Part shown: positions 10,565-21,211 of the stretch, in pieces
Layout: the number at the start of each line of letters is the position of its first letter
How positions within the stretch are numbered: the first letter of the stretch is position 1
NCBI GenBank assembly: GCA_917880885.1
Contig: OU862927.1
Span: 34,933,571-34,997,570, forward strand
DNA: 64,000 nt
Direction of reading: 5' to 3'
DNA from: Limnephilus marmoratus
Lineage: Eukaryota; Arthropoda; Insecta; Trichoptera; Limnephilidae
Notes under the pieces: model-generated
The model's database searches: none
Told to the model about the DNA's origin: nothing
The model's input: the letters and a program-made list of their open reading frames with translations, nothing else
Translations under genes and position numbers: made by a program

Positions 10565-11130
10565 CGTCGCGGTACCTTTATCGTGGATGGTGACCCGACA
10601 ATTCGTCCTGCGACAATTCATCCGGCGACAGTTCATCCTGCGACAGTTCATCCGGCCGACAGTTCATCCTGCCGACAGTTCATCCTGCCGACAGTTCATC
10701 CCGCCGACAATTCATCCGGCGACAATTCATCCTGCCTGATCATTTAGAAGATTTTTATTAAGTAAGTATGCAAAGAGGATATACGGCCGTACAACCAAAA
10801 TCGATATACTTATATCTAAAGGCATCTTGAGTGGAAATCCGCTGTAAAAATATTTTTACTAACAATAATTTCGACTCTCCGAAGAAGCATGCGTGAATAA
10901 CAAAATACGACATACTTATACTTATAGGTTAGGTTAGGTTAGGTTAGGTTGAATTGTCAGGATGAATTGTCGCCGGATGAATTGTCGGCGGGATGAACTG
11001 TCGGCAGGATGAACTGTCGGCAGGATGAACTGTCGGCCGGATGAACTGTCGCAGGATGAACTGTCGCCGGATGAATTGTCGCAGGATGAACTGTCATGGA
11101 ACCATCGTGGATAGTCACGGTAATAACAAA
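10565..11130. mobile_element. foldback element with inverted minisatellite arms
   Basis: The left arm (about 10575-10735) begins with a tatcgtggatggt block and continues as about nine copies of a 16-17-bp unit (cgacagttcatcctgc and variants). The right arm (about 10955-11120) is the reverse complement, with the variants in the same mirrored order, so the arms pair nearly perfectly over about 145 bp. The loop of about 220 bp carries a short (TTAGG)n-type tract at 10924-10951. Unit length and lack of stops create repetitive frames that are not genes. The class resembles foldback transposons with modular arms. Confidence 0.85.
10924..10951 (+). repeat. short (TTAGG)n-type telomeric-motif tract
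   Basis: About five tandem copies of ggtta inside the loop of the foldback element. This is the ancestral arthropod telomere motif, but the tract is far too short and too internal to be a telomere. Confidence 0.85.
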
Positions 11131-11399
11131 AACACTCATTGTCGAATGGGCCTACACGCCTTATAATCCTTGAAGCGCCCCCAATAAAAAAGATTTATGG
11201 TTTCTAGAAAATCAGTAATTTTTTCTCCGGGGAAAACCGTAGCTGATTTGCTACCTTAAACTTTTACCTTGAATTCAACAAAATATTTATGAGTAAGGTT
11301 ACTTGTTGATTAAATTAATTGCTGTGGAATGAAGGATATTTCCTTATTAATGTAGGCGTTAAATCGATCACAAACAAGTATAGAAAATATTTATTGTAA
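11131..11399. other. intergenic, nothing recognised
   Basis: AT-rich spacer between the foldback element and the next dispersed repeat. No gene or named repeat is supported. Confidence 0.5.
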
Positions 11400-11810
11400 A
11401 TTAGCTGGTTCCCGGCATGCGTTGCTATGCCATTTAATAAAGAAATTGTTTCTCCCTGCGTGTCCTTTCCCATTCGTCCCGTTCCCCTTCCTCTCCCGCG
11501 TCCCCTTTCCCCTCTCGCGTTTCCCCACCGCCTTCCCTCTCCCCACTCCCCTTCTCCCGAATTCCACCCTCCCGCATTCCATTCATTTAGTCCCGGTATA
11601 TTCAGTTTTCAAACAGCTTGCGTGTCACCTATTGCATTTTTTTATACAAATTTCGTAATGCCAGAGCTCACCAGTGGTTTTATACAAACCTTGTCCTGAC
11701 CATAACGAACACAACAAAAAAAGAATTATCCAATTTGGTGCAGTCGTTCGGAAGTTATGCGCGTACATACATTTCGGCGATTCATTTTTATTTATATATA
11801 TATAGAAGAT
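11400..11810 (+). repeat. dispersed pyrimidine-tract element, copy 2
   Basis: Begins agctggttcccggcatgcgt, followed by a 130-bp C/T-rich tract (11447-11580), the block around cctattgcatttttttatac, and the terminal block containing acatttcggcgattcatttt. It matches 31428-31850 on the same strand and 5100-5705 inverted. It is followed directly by a GATA microsatellite. Overlapping open frames in the pyrimidine tract are compositional. Confidence 0.75.
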
Positions 11811-11835
11811 AGAAGATAGATAGATAGATAGATAG

Positions 11836-11872
<37 letters not shown>
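11806..11872 (+). repeat. (GATA)n microsatellite
   Basis: Tandem tagatagatagatag with one or two interruptions (agaagatagat), abutting the end of the preceding dispersed repeat. Confidence 0.95.
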
Positions 11873-11939
11873 TCAATGTTATCGTAGAAAGCCATCACTT
11901 TGTGGTTTGACATTATATTATTTGAAATTAAATGATTTA

Positions 11940-12048
11940 ATGTTGTAGAAATGAGATCCCTGAGCCGTATATGTGCTAAAACCATGTGCGATCGAGTGAG
12001 AAACGTAGAGACCCGCAGAGAATTCAAGACTGACGTAAGTGTAATGAG
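11940..12048 (+). pseudogene. RTE-like LINE ORF2 fragment, part 1
   Basis: Translates as a RSLSRICAKTMCDRVRNVE-like stretch, matching the RSLRRMYGKTMYVRVRNVD block of the copy at 24441-25092. It is broken by the SINE inserted at 12051-12462 and resumes beyond it. Confidence 0.65.
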
Positions 12049-12050
12049 TT

Positions 12051-12462
12051 TTTTTTTTACATGAATACCGCACAAGAGTCCCAACTGCTCCCGTCTGGAG
12101 CCAGTGGGACTATGGCATCCTTAATTGGGGTATGTTGTGAGGCTAAAGGTAGTGGGAAGGGCAAGGAGACAGGGAAGAGGAAGGTAGGGATGTACCTGGC
12201 TATTCAGATCTGGTCACCATACACGGCTAAAGCCGTTTCAAGCAACGTTTCAATTCTGAATGGTGGTCTTACACCAGGGCGATACTGAGAGTATCTTCCA
12301 CTCTGGAACGTGCCGCAAATATACTATATATTATTTTAAATGAATAGATTGTGAAATCACACAAATTAATCAAATAAAATTTATTTGCCACGCCGGGATT
12401 CGATCCCGCGACCTTCGAAGTGCTAGTCAAGAGCCTTACCGCTGGACTACGCCGGCCGTCAG
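12051..12462 (-). mobile_element. tRNA-headed SINE, complete copy
   Basis: Minus-strand SINE of about 410 bp. In element orientation it starts with a tRNA-like head: an A-box-like tagtccagcggtaaggctc, then a B-box in gcgggatcgaatcccggcg. Next comes an AT-rich link (aaataaattttatttgatta) and a body containing gtggaagatactctcagtat and gctttagccgtgtatggtga, ending in gcggtattcatgt plus poly-A. It sits inside an RTE-like LINE fragment. Other copies in the window: 6310, 7545, 13456, 14512, 23995 and 29410. Confidence 0.9.
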
Positions 12463-12745
12463 TTAGATTATAAAAGTGATCCTCAGATGGTTTGGGCACG
12501 CAGAGCGAATGAACGAAGAAAGAAAATATATATATGAGAATGCATAAAAAGTCGCTGACGCCCGAGCAAGACATGGCACGATCAAGTGAATCAGATTCTT
12601 GAGTCGGTCTATGTGAAGAGTTAGAATAATAAAATAGTATTTATTAGACGATGTATGAATGCGAATGAAACAGAGTATGTGCCAAGACCGAGTTGTTTGG
12701 CGGTACTCTCTGCCTACCCTTGCGCAGAAACGGCGTGTGCTTAGT
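12463..12745 (+). pseudogene. RTE-like LINE ORF2 fragment, part 2
   Basis: Continuation of 11940-12048 beyond the SINE. Readable blocks are ILRWFGHAERMNEERK and, near the end, MCQDRVVWRYSLPTLA, the same order as RWFGHVERMNEES ... VCQDRVVWRSVLSAYS in the 24.4-25.1 kb copy. Stops and frame changes lie between them. The 3' end is near 12745. Confidence 0.7.
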
Positions 12746-12814
12746 TAATTAGTTAGAAATGAAATGACCTTTGTACGAATCGCAAATAATTAATTGCAAC
12801 TGAAGATTCGTTTC

Positions 12815-13145
12815 TTTTTACATTGGCTCTACACAGGAGACCCTGAGGGGAAAAAAAACTATCAGGACCTACGTCATCTTTGGGGATGCTGGGTGGAGGG
12901 TATTTTTAGGGTGAGGAAGTTCTGAGAAGGAAAAAAGGGGTGGCTTGGAATCTGGGTGTGTTTAGGAGTGACGGACGCATGAATCCATCCCTCCCATTGC
13001 GATGCACGGCGATGGGTCGAAAGAGCTGGAGAGGTCTAGGTTAGGTCTCTCTCAACCAATCTCTGCCGATGGGGCCCGCCATGCAATAGGTGAGCAAACG
13101 CCTTCGCCATCAAACCTCACCCCATGAACCAATACACCCCTGCTA
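12815..13145 (-). mobile_element. LINE-derived short non-autonomous element
   Basis: Minus-strand element with poly-A (poly-T near 12815), the hairpin 3' UTR block ctctacacaggagaccctga with its partner, then a non-coding body containing aggagtgacggacgcatgaa, gatgcacggcgatgg and acccctgctaaa. The same body is at 34860-35080 and joined to LINE ORF2 at 8690-8990. It lacks ORF2 sequence, so it is either a SINE using a LINE tail or a LINE with its coding region deleted. Confidence 0.75.
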
Positions 13146-13455
13146 AATAGAAAATATTTTCATAACGCCAGATCTCACCATTATGTATAGAAACAACAAC
13201 ACAACAAATAATCAAAGACGAAATGAAACGAATTCTTTGTTTAAAACCACTTTATTTTAATTTATATTCGTCGACCGGTTTCGGTTGTACTGAACCTTCT
13301 TCAGGACAATAAATATATAAACTAAATTATAGCACGGAGAAAGATTAAGAGGTAAACATAATAGAATGAGAAAGCATATGAGAGGGAGATAACATTAGAG
13401 ACTGGTTGATGGAGGGGCATGGGGAGCGACAAAGGGAGGGTGGGGTTACGTGGCG
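13146..13455. other. intergenic, nothing firmly recognised
   Basis: A block gtcgaccggtttcggttgta followed by a cttcttcaggac stretch near 13270-13310 looks like a transposon end, but no partner end was found. Confidence 0.45.
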
Positions 13456-13838
13456 ACGGCCGGCATGGTTTAGCGGTAAGGCTTTTGACTCGCAATACGA
13501 AGGTCGCGGGATCGAATCCCGGCGTGGGCAAATAAATCTTATTTGATTAATTTGTGTTATTTCATGATTAATTCATTAAAATAATATATAGTATATTTGC
13601 GGCACGTTCCAGAGTGGAAGATACTCTTAATATCGCCCTGCTTTAAGACCATCATTCACAACTGAAAAGTTGCTTGAAATGGCTTTAGCCGTGTTTGGTG
13701 ACCAGATCTGAATAGCCAGAATCTTCCCTACCTTCATATTCCCCATCTCCTTCCTCTCCCCACTACCTTTTCAGCCTCACAACAAACCCCAATTGGGGAT
13801 GCAGACTCACTGGTTCCAGACTGGAGCAGCTCTTGTGA
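13456..13838 (+). mobile_element. tRNA-headed SINE, plus-strand copy
   Basis: Head with catggtttagcggtaaggct (A-box-like) and gcgggatcgaatcccggcgt (B-box), then the standard AT-rich link and body, ending with a gagcagctcttgtgaggt tail. Diverged from the 12051 copy. The poly-T directly after it belongs to the next, minus-strand LINE. Confidence 0.88.
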
Positions 13839-14511
13839 GGTTTTTTTTTTTTTTTTTTTTTATTAAGGAGAAAATACAGATACAGATGTTAATTAACAAG
13901 AATATACAAAACAATCAATAGAGAATTCACCTGCATCCAAACTATTTCTCACGAATTAACATTAACAGCAGATAAAAACATATACAAATATTTTTACCTT
14001 TAAATACGGAAAAGACGTAGGTATGCATATACATAAGTAAATATTATTTTACAAATAGAGAGATGAAAAAATGCGCAATATCCTTATAAAAGTTTACAAA
14101 TTGTTTTTGGAAAAATTTTGATGTTAAGACCAAAAATATATATAGATAAAAAATAATGTCATACAGAAATTTAAAAAAGAAAGGTAGTTAAAATTATAAA
14201 CCAAGCCAACATCTAAGTTATTGTACTTTGTAGGAAAACAGCCTTCAATTTTCTACTAAAAGTACTGCGTGTATCAAAAAATAAGTCGGAATCCTTGAGG
14301 TTTTGATTTTGATTACACGATTCGCACATTCTTCTGATTGGATCCCTGAAATAATAAGTCGTTAAGCCTTGTTACTCTGGGTGGTATTTTGAAGTTTATT
14401 AGTTTCAGTAGGTCAGGACAGTCGATAACGTTATTGCAGATTTTATAAAGCGTCATGAGGTCAAGGTATGTTCGCCGGTTAGTTAGAGTGGAGACGTTAT
14501 AATTCGAGAGC
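13839..14511 (-). pseudogene. LINE 3' part, segment 1 (split by SINE)
   Basis: Begins with about 23 T (a poly-A tail in element orientation), then about 450 bp of AT-rich 3' UTR, then a C-terminal ORF2 stretch (about 14330-14511) with NRRTYLDLMTLYKICNNVI and INFKIPPRV, a typical Jockey/CR1 post-RT C-terminus. The open frame is cut at 14511 by the SINE and continues at 14936. Confidence 0.8.
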
Positions 14512-14935
14512 ATTTTTTTTTTTTTTTTACAGTGAATACCGCACAAGAATCTCAACTGCTCCCGTCTGGAGCCAGTGAGACTATGGCATCCCCAATTGGG
14601 GTATGTTGTGAGGCTGAAGGTAGTGGGGAGGGGAAGGAGGTGGGGAAGAGGAAGGTTGGGAAGTACCTGGCTATTCAGATCTGGTCACTAAACACGGCTA
14701 AAGCCATTTTCAAGCAACGTTTCAATTCTGAATGGTGGTCTTACACCAGGGCGATACTAATAGTATCTTCCACTCTGGAACATGCCGCAAATATACTATA
14801 TATTATTTTAAATGAATTAATTGTGAAATAACACAAATTAATCAAATAAAATTTATTTGCGCATGCCGGGTTCGAACCCGCGACCTCCGGAATGTGAGTC
14901 CAGAGTCTTAGTCACTGGACTACGGAGGTCGCATA
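14512..14935 (-). mobile_element. tRNA-headed SINE inside a LINE
   Basis: Minus-strand SINE with poly-T at 14514-14528. Its head differs from the other copies: in element orientation gtagtccagtgactaagact and a perfect B-box-containing gcgggttcgaacccggcatg. It splits the LINE C-terminal frame. A possible short target duplication is gcat on both sides. Confidence 0.88.
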
Positions 14936-15178
14936 TTTATGTACCCCCGTTTAGGTGCGCTCATTCTGTAATTGAGGTATTGCAGAAATTTCTTTTGTAT
15001 ACTTTCAATGTTGTCTTTATAGACACCGTAAAGTGGTGTCCATATTATGGAGGTGCAGTATTCAAGTTGAGAACAGACCAGCGTGTAGTAAAGTAGAAGA
15101 TAAGTTTCAGGTTTTCGAAATTCGCGGCTGTTTCTGATGACAAATCCTAGCATGCGGTAAGCTTTATTCACAGGTTTT
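14936..15178 (-). pseudogene. LINE ORF2 fragment, segment 2
   Basis: Open minus-strand frame with MNKAYRMLGFVIRNSREF, LYYTLVCSQLEYCTSIIWTP and NIESIQKKFLQYLNYRM. This is the post-RT region of Jockey/CR1-type ORF2 (the LVxSxLEYxxxIWxP block). It joins segment 1 across the SINE and is 5'-truncated at about 15178, so no RT core is left. Confidence 0.8.
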
Positions 15179-15324
15179 CATACAAAAATCAAAATATAAA
15201 AACATTGTGAGAGAAAGGGAACAACTTTAAAATCGGACTGTTAGTTAATTCTGTTTGTTTAAAATTTGGCAATTATTTTTCTATTTTAATACTAGCTACT
15301 ACTAATTTTTTTATTTTAATACTA

Positions 15325-15865
15325 GCAGACCCGGCCACACGTTGCTGCGGCTAACGTAACACAACGCCATTACCCAATCTTTATAAAATCCATACCACCC
15401 GCTTGCCAGCTGCCCGCTGCCCGCTGCCTGAATAGAATATTTGAATTTATCGACTTTACTCTACTATAATAAGCATGTATTATACATATAAACTAATTAA
15501 CTCGCCACTAATAATACAATGCTTGCAATGCAACACTGGATATTTGAAAAGGGAAAATAAAATACCTACTTACTCTAGGACATCTATTTTCCAATTTCTT
15601 CCGTAGAACGAATTTCAAAAGTGACTATAGTACGGCCCGCCAGCCGTTTTAAATCGCACGAAAATATGTTTTCTTTGAATTTCTCGGCTTTTCTCTAATA
15701 TAATTTACATGTATTATACATATAAACATTCATCTTCAATCACTCTAACTATTGGTGACCGTATGAAAATCCGTTGCGTAGTTTAAAAGATTAACGCGCA
15801 CATACATTTTGAACGACTTCATTTTATACTATGTAATGATGATGATGATAATGATGATGATCTCT
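15325..15865 (+). repeat. dispersed non-coding element plus (GAT)n
   Basis: Starts agcagacccggccacacgtt and ends with a gcgcacatacattttgaacg block followed by (GAT)n at 15836-15862. The overall plan (a gacccggc...cgttgct head and an acatacatt tail) is like the pyrimidine-tract family but the sequence is distinct. A related head lies near 22228 (atcccggcgttgcccgggct). Confidence 0.55.
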
Positions 15866-16017
15866 ATTGCTTCTAAATTATTCAGGCGTATGCCAATTCT
15901 TTTTTTAATTAGGTATTATCGAAAATTAAATTGCTAAAGTTGCATCGCAATCGAAAGAACCGCATTAGATACCAAAAGAACAATTGAACTACACTTATCT
16001 ATTGCGATTATCTAATC

Positions 16018-16912
16018 CAGTTGTGCTCAAACGGTCGATCGCGAGTGCTTTTTGAGTCGATCTCGAGAAAAATTTGCCGACGTAAATAGATCTATTCACA
16101 GTTTTTATCGGACACATTTCGAAGGAAAACTTTATCTTATTCGAAGTGCACTTATAAAACTTTTGTTGTAAACTATGCACGTGCTGCCAGAATAAAAAAA
16201 AAAACATTTTCATGTTCTGAGTGTAATTTTAATTCGCCGCATACACTATTTAATTTAAACCAGTTTTGTGTTCACAATGTAAAATTCGAGTTGTGGATTC
16301 ATCTGCTGACACATTTCGAAGGAAAAATTTCTCTTATTCGAAGTGCTGTTATAAAATTCTAGTTGCAGACTATTTATGTGCTGCCAGAATAAAGAAAAAT
16401 CATTTTCATCTGAGTGTAGTTTTAATCAAATTTAATTTAATCCAGTTCATGACGTAAAATTTCTATTTTAATATTTCGAAGGCAAACATTCTCTTATTCG
16501 AAATGCAGTCATAAAATTCAAGTTGCAGACCATTTATGTGCTGCCAGAATCAAATAAAAACCATTTTTATGTTCTGATTGTAGTTTTAATTCACCGCTTA
16601 CAGATTTAACTTAAACCAGTACTGTGTTCAGAATGTAAAATTCTAGTTGTGGATTCATCCGTTGACACATTTAAAAAAAGCATTCTAGTCGCAGACTATT
16701 TATGTACGTACTGCCAGAATCAAAGAAAAACCATTTTTATGTTCTGAGTGTAGTTTTAATTTATTGAAAGAATACTCGTCACATGTGATATAACAATCGG
16801 CATAAAATAAGGTCGCAATAAAAAAAAAGTATTTTACCCCCCCCCCCCTCCCGGTGTCGATCGATCGGTGTCTAATAATATTGAAGTAGATCACCAGCAG
16901 TTCAGGTTTGAG
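16018..16912. mobile_element. TIR element with internal tandem units, copy A
   Basis: Ends: cagttgtgctcaaac on the left and the complement of taggtgctcaaac on the right. The flanking octamers atctaatc and atctatta are similar, compatible with a worn 8-bp target duplication of hAT type. The interior is about four degenerate tandem units of 160-200 bp, each with the order acacatttcgaaggaaa, attcgaagtgc, attctagttgcagactat, gtgctgccagaat, ttctgagtgtagttttaat. The gctgccag landmark occurs near 16183, 16379, 16541 and 16711. Non-coding. The units also occur in the element at 40903-42154. Confidence 0.7.
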
Positions 16913-17354
16913 CACCTAATCTATTAAACTTGAGTGATAGAAGAAATATGTTCGATCTAGTTTTTTTATTTAAAATCTTACGTAATACAATTGACAGCCC
17001 TGAATTCTTGGCGCTCAAAATTTTAATGTGCCGGCGAGAAACACAAGGTCAGTACTACCATTTTACTGTGGTAGTACTACGACCAGGGCACAATTCAATA
17101 TACCACTACACAGAATCCAACACTTGGGCAATATGTATTAGCACATAGATGTATGGAATATGTCACTGACACAATTTAAAAATGAAATAATGAAATCATT
17201 TATCCGTGATACAAGTACTCACTAAGGAATTATTTGGTAAATTTAATAAAGTAATCGTTCATCGACAATTTTGCTTAACTATCTCTACCTATCCTGTTAA
17301 TGTAATTAAATGTAATGTCTTAGTAAAATCATTTATATTTTTTTAATTTTTTTT
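16913..17354. other. intergenic, nothing recognised
   Basis: No gene or repeat family is supported. There is a small hairpin around tggtagtactac near 17056-17080. Confidence 0.5.
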
Positions 17355-17960
17355 ATTGTAATATAAAAAATATGAGTTACATATTATATACACATATATT
17401 TTACAAAATATTAAATTAAAGGTCGTTTCTGGTCATGTATACCTTATCAGAAAAGAGGGGCTCTTGTGCCTGATAAGGGAGCCACGATTCTTACTTGAGT
17501 TGTAAGTTATAATCTGTTTTGTATAAAATATTTACTTTTTACTGTAAGTTTTTTTGAAAAATTGTTTTATTTTATTTATTTGTTCTGATTGGTTGATGAT
17601 ACAGCGTAATTCAGAAGGGAGGTTATTATAGTTTTTTATGGCTTGAAAAATATAATGATTTTGCATTTGAGTTGTTTTAAAATTAGGTGTAATAAATTGG
17701 TTTCCATTTCTCATTAGTTTGTAAAATTCTTGATATTCTGTGTTATTTTTTTCTTTACATATTTTTATATAGGAAGCTTGCTTAAAAATGTCATCGACAT
17801 TTGGTACTGGAAATAATTTAAAAAGTGATTCTGTTGAGAAGGTAGATTGTTTTTTTAATATTACTTTAATGATGATTCTTTGCGAAACTTTTACTAAGTT
17901 TAGATTTTTTTGTAAGAGCCTCCCCAACCTATAATTCCGTAGATAAGTAAAGAATGAACG
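17355..17960 (-). pseudogene. 5'-truncated CR1/Jockey-type LINE, 3' end
   Basis: The open minus-strand frame at 17532-17927 encodes an ORF2 C-terminus: KNLNLVKVSQRIIIKVILKK, then FKLFPVPNVDDIFKQASYIK and YNNLPSELR near the end. It aligns in order with the C-terminus of the LINE at 45.9-55.3 kb (QLEITQKLIIKIMLHK and following). The 3' UTR includes a stem-loop near 17443-17480 (cttatcagaaaagaggg paired with cctgataag), then AT-rich sequence. Only the last 600 bp of the element survive. Confidence 0.8.
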
Positions 17961-18636
17961 ATATAAAATATGTATTATAAACCATCATAACCTGTATTAT
18001 TATTTAGTTATATTAAAAAAATGATTTAACTTTCTTAACTAAAATATTAAAATCCAAATTGGAGTTCCGAACTCCTGCAACTTGCAGAGGTACTGGAGGT
18101 ACCATCGATGTCGATGTTTGCCACTTTGCGAAACTAATACTTAGGTTTTATTAGACATGGTTAATGTTGCAATTTTGTAAACCTCTGATCACCTTACTTT
18201 GAAATTTTTGTTGTGTGTATTTTTATATCATGTATGTATTTTTTTTATCGTAACTTATCGTTATTATATCTTCCTGTACTTTAAATTTTTGTTGCTTATA
18301 TTTTTATTTAATTTATGTACGTTTTTATTTCTATTGTAATTTTATTTATATTATTTCCTTCTCATGCTAAAGATGTACTGCCTTTATTTATTTATGTAAA
18401 AGCCCTCTGGGCGTATAATAAAACAAATAAATAAATAAGAGACAAACAAAGAAGCATTCATTATTAATATTAATGTAATAATATTTGATTGCGTATTTCA
18501 TCATCTTTGAAAAACAGTGTTTAGTTTTCGGTTATGTTTACAAATATTCCAGTTATTTTGATTTTTTTGCAAAGTGGAAATATTTTAAGCCGCCGCTACC
18601 CGAATTTCTAACGATTTCTTATATACCTCCCTTTAG
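17961..18636. other. AT-rich, probable LINE tail scraps
   Basis: Near 18380-18440 an aaataaataaataag-type tail follows gccctctgggcgtataataa, which looks like a LINE 3' end. No coding part is recognised. Near 18525-18600 lies a copy of the dispersed block with caaagtggaaatatttta. Confidence 0.45.
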
Positions 18637-19352
18637 GAGGGCATTACCAGAGAAAACCAGAAATATGTCATTTTCAAATCAGATTTTAGACGTATTGACT
18701 CTTTTCCAGAAAAAAATATAAATGGATTTCGAAAGATTGTTCTTTTATCTAGCATTGGCATGTAATAAATTTTGAGAATTTTTTAAAATTTTTAGTATAA
18801 TAAGGTTTTTCCATAGGTCGTTGGCAGATTTGTTAAATTTTCAAAAAAGATTTTGTATTATACCACACCCATTTCAAATAATATAATCATGCAGCAAAAT
18901 AAATCAATACATTATCTAGCAAACGCATGTTTTAGAATTTAAATTCTAGTTTCAATAAAATCATTAAAAAATATGTACGTACATGTGTTTCTTGACGAAA
19001 ATTGGTCCATTTGTGTATTTATTTGCGCACTTACAAACTAATATATTTCAGATTTTTTTAATATTCTTATTAAATTTAGACATTATTGAAAAATGATAAA
19101 TACTTATAATCAAAAAATAATTACAAAAAGTACATTATTTTAATAGTTTTATCATCACGCCTTTCAGCATTTTTGGATGAAGGTATAAATTAAAGCTAAT
19201 TTGGATTGAAATAAATTCGATATTGAGTTATAATTTAAAAAAGCTGGTACGGAGAATAATTAATCTTTCTCATTGTAACCGCCCTGCACGATCGTAAGAA
19301 CAACTTTCGACGAAATGTGGATTTTCGTCCGCTGGCTGGTTAAACGCTCTTA
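18637..19352 (+). repeat. left arm of ~5.1-kb inverted-repeat element
   Basis: About 715 bp, nearly identical (with small indels) to the reverse complement of 23028-23744. Outer end gagggcattaccag; inner end tggttaaacgctctta. Markers in order are gtcattttcaaa, ttttagtataataagg, cataggtcgttggcagattt, catcacgcctttcagc and acgaaatgtggattttcgtc. No coding content. Confidence 0.9.
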
Positions 19353-20329
19353 AACATTTGAAGTTTTTAAGCTAGACGCGTTCCACGCCGAAACGCAAAT
19401 TATATGAAATTCCCTCGATACAAAAAAATCGCAAAGTATGCTCCGAAAATTGCGCGTGTGAAGTCGTGGGCAAAAGCTAGTAATATTATTAAAATAAAAA
19501 CTAATTAAAACTGATATCTACAAATAAAACACGATAACAATAAAGAAAATCAATGTAGGTACATACCTACGCCGTAGGCCATATTGGAAATTTCTCTCAT
19601 TTGTGGATTGCATATAATATGAACTTAAATAATACAAAACTAATTAAAGTACATACCTCTATTGTCTACAAAAAAAAAATCCTAACGTAAATTGGCCTTT
19701 GATAAGAAACAATTCACCTTGGTCAAAGAGCAATGCACGCCACCTGTGCATATAATATAATATACGTGACATATTATATGTTAAGGTCAAATTAACCAAT
19801 CTAACAATAAAAGTGCCGGATAAGCCAACAAGTTTACTAAAAGAATCCTTGAATATCTAATATCTGAACCCCCCAGGCAATTTTTTTCTCTTTTGGGATT
19901 AGCTCATATTATAAGTTTCATAGAAATTGTCTCTCTTACTGTCATGGTGAGAAAATGTATATGATGTATTCCAATATTCAAATCTAAGGATAGGTTGTTT
20001 AAAAAAAAATAATAATCAAATATTTGAAGTTAATTTTCACGTTCTGAGAAAGTTCTATTGTGATTATTTCCGCTTTATGAAGCTTCAAATGTTCAAATAT
20101 TTGATGAATTTTTAAAATATTTTGAAACAACGTCAAAAGTTATCCACGGAAAAAATTAAAATTTACATCTCTGTAAAACCAAAGTTACCGACAGCAATTA
20201 AATTTATTTTTTTTAAACTTAGTGAATTTTTTATGAATTATTTTTACATGAAACGACCAAAAAGTGAGGTGGTGATAACATTTATAATATATTTTTCTAT
20301 CAAAATTTGCACATGTTTTTATTTTTTAA
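19353..20329. other. interior of inverted-repeat element, non-coding
   Basis: AT-rich. A 90-bp segment near 19370-19455 (cgccgaaacgcaaattatat...) recurs at 36825-36900. Near 20020-20115 lies a relative of the small inverted-repeat element at 3881-4020. Confidence 0.5.
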
Positions 20330-20575
20330 ATGAAAACTTCTTTAGCTTAGCACTGTTGTGATTTGAAACTTGATGAAACGAAAAATAGCGACACTGAAAA
20401 GAGACAAACACATACATTCATAGGATTTAGCCTGCTAGAGAAGGAGGTAGTATAATCGATCTTCTCTTTGTACGGTGCTTCTTAGCCAATCGGTCTCCTC
20501 TTTCAGTGCTTCGTAATCTCCCTGTCTACTTCATTTTCTGAAGGTTTGTGAATTGCGCTCAGTTTTTTTTCTTTA
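20330..20575 (+). repeat. dispersed family A, copy 1
   Basis: Contains aaaacttctttagc, gatttgaaacttgatgaaac, agagacaaacacatacattc, ggatttagcctgc and tcggtctcctctttc. Further copies: 30445-30560, 31250-31410 (plus remainder 31925-31990) and 35200-35395. Non-coding and of unknown origin. Confidence 0.75.
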
Positions 20576-20674
20576 TCGGTAATTTTAGTTAAGAAAAATA
20601 TAAAGTTAGACATTTTAAAATCTTTCATATGTTTGCATTAAAAAAATCTATATTTACTTAATAAATAATAAAAT

Positions 20675-21165
20675 ATGGAATAATTGTCTGGGGAGGAGTA
20701 GCAAAAACAGCTATCGATCACTTAGAAATCGCGCAGAAAACGCTCTTAAAGGTAATACTTAAAAAACATAGACCAATTGATACAGACCAAATACCAACAG
20801 TTGTGACGTACTAGATATATGCCAATTTTACGTTAAAACTCTACTAAACTACATTTTCGACCAAAAAAACAAATTTCAACAATCTCAAAATATCACTAAC
20901 AGACCAGTAAGACAATCGTACAAAAATAACATAAAAACTCCGACAGTGAATACAAGCTTTGGACAAAGGCACTATAAATATCATGCTATAAAAGCAATCA
21001 ACAGTCTTACCCTTGAAAATAAAATCGAAGAAAACAAAAAATAAATTCATACTCAAAATTAAAAAAATGGATTAAAGAACAAAAAAGACAATATTACCAA
21101 AATCTCATTACATAATAAGAATAAAACACACACGTAACACACAAAAACAAATATAAAACACACCA
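20675..21165 (+). pseudogene. LINE ORF2 C-terminal relic
   Basis: The plus strand translates as YGIIVWGGVAKTAIDHLEIA and continues QKTLLKVILKKHRPIDTDQ, then hits a stop. This is the same block as YGIIGWGGIYDTHIKQLEIT in the LINE at 45.9 kb. Downstream sequence keeps weak similarity (a stretch like RPVRQSYKNN) until an A-rich tail near 21130-21175. It is a worn 3' fragment of the same clade. Confidence 0.75.
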
Positions 21166-21211
21166 TAAAAAAAACATTTTACCTATTCTTCTTCTTTCGT
21201 ATGGTGGGGGG

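Noticed and set aside
10924..10951. Telomere or subtelomere boundary
   Set aside because: Only about five GGTTA units, confined to the loop of a foldback element.
10550..11139. Proline/threonine-type repeat peptides (HPATVHPATVHPAD) on both strands
   Set aside because: By-product of the inverted minisatellite arms; the same peptide appears from each arm by symmetry.
11427..11699. Proline-rich open frames in the pyrimidine tract
   Set aside because: Pure composition effect; the homologous copies at 31.4 kb and 5.6 kb do not keep the same frame.
12395..12462. Genuine tRNA gene
   Set aside because: The A- and B-box-like sequence is directly joined to the SINE body and tail, as in the other SINE copies of the window.
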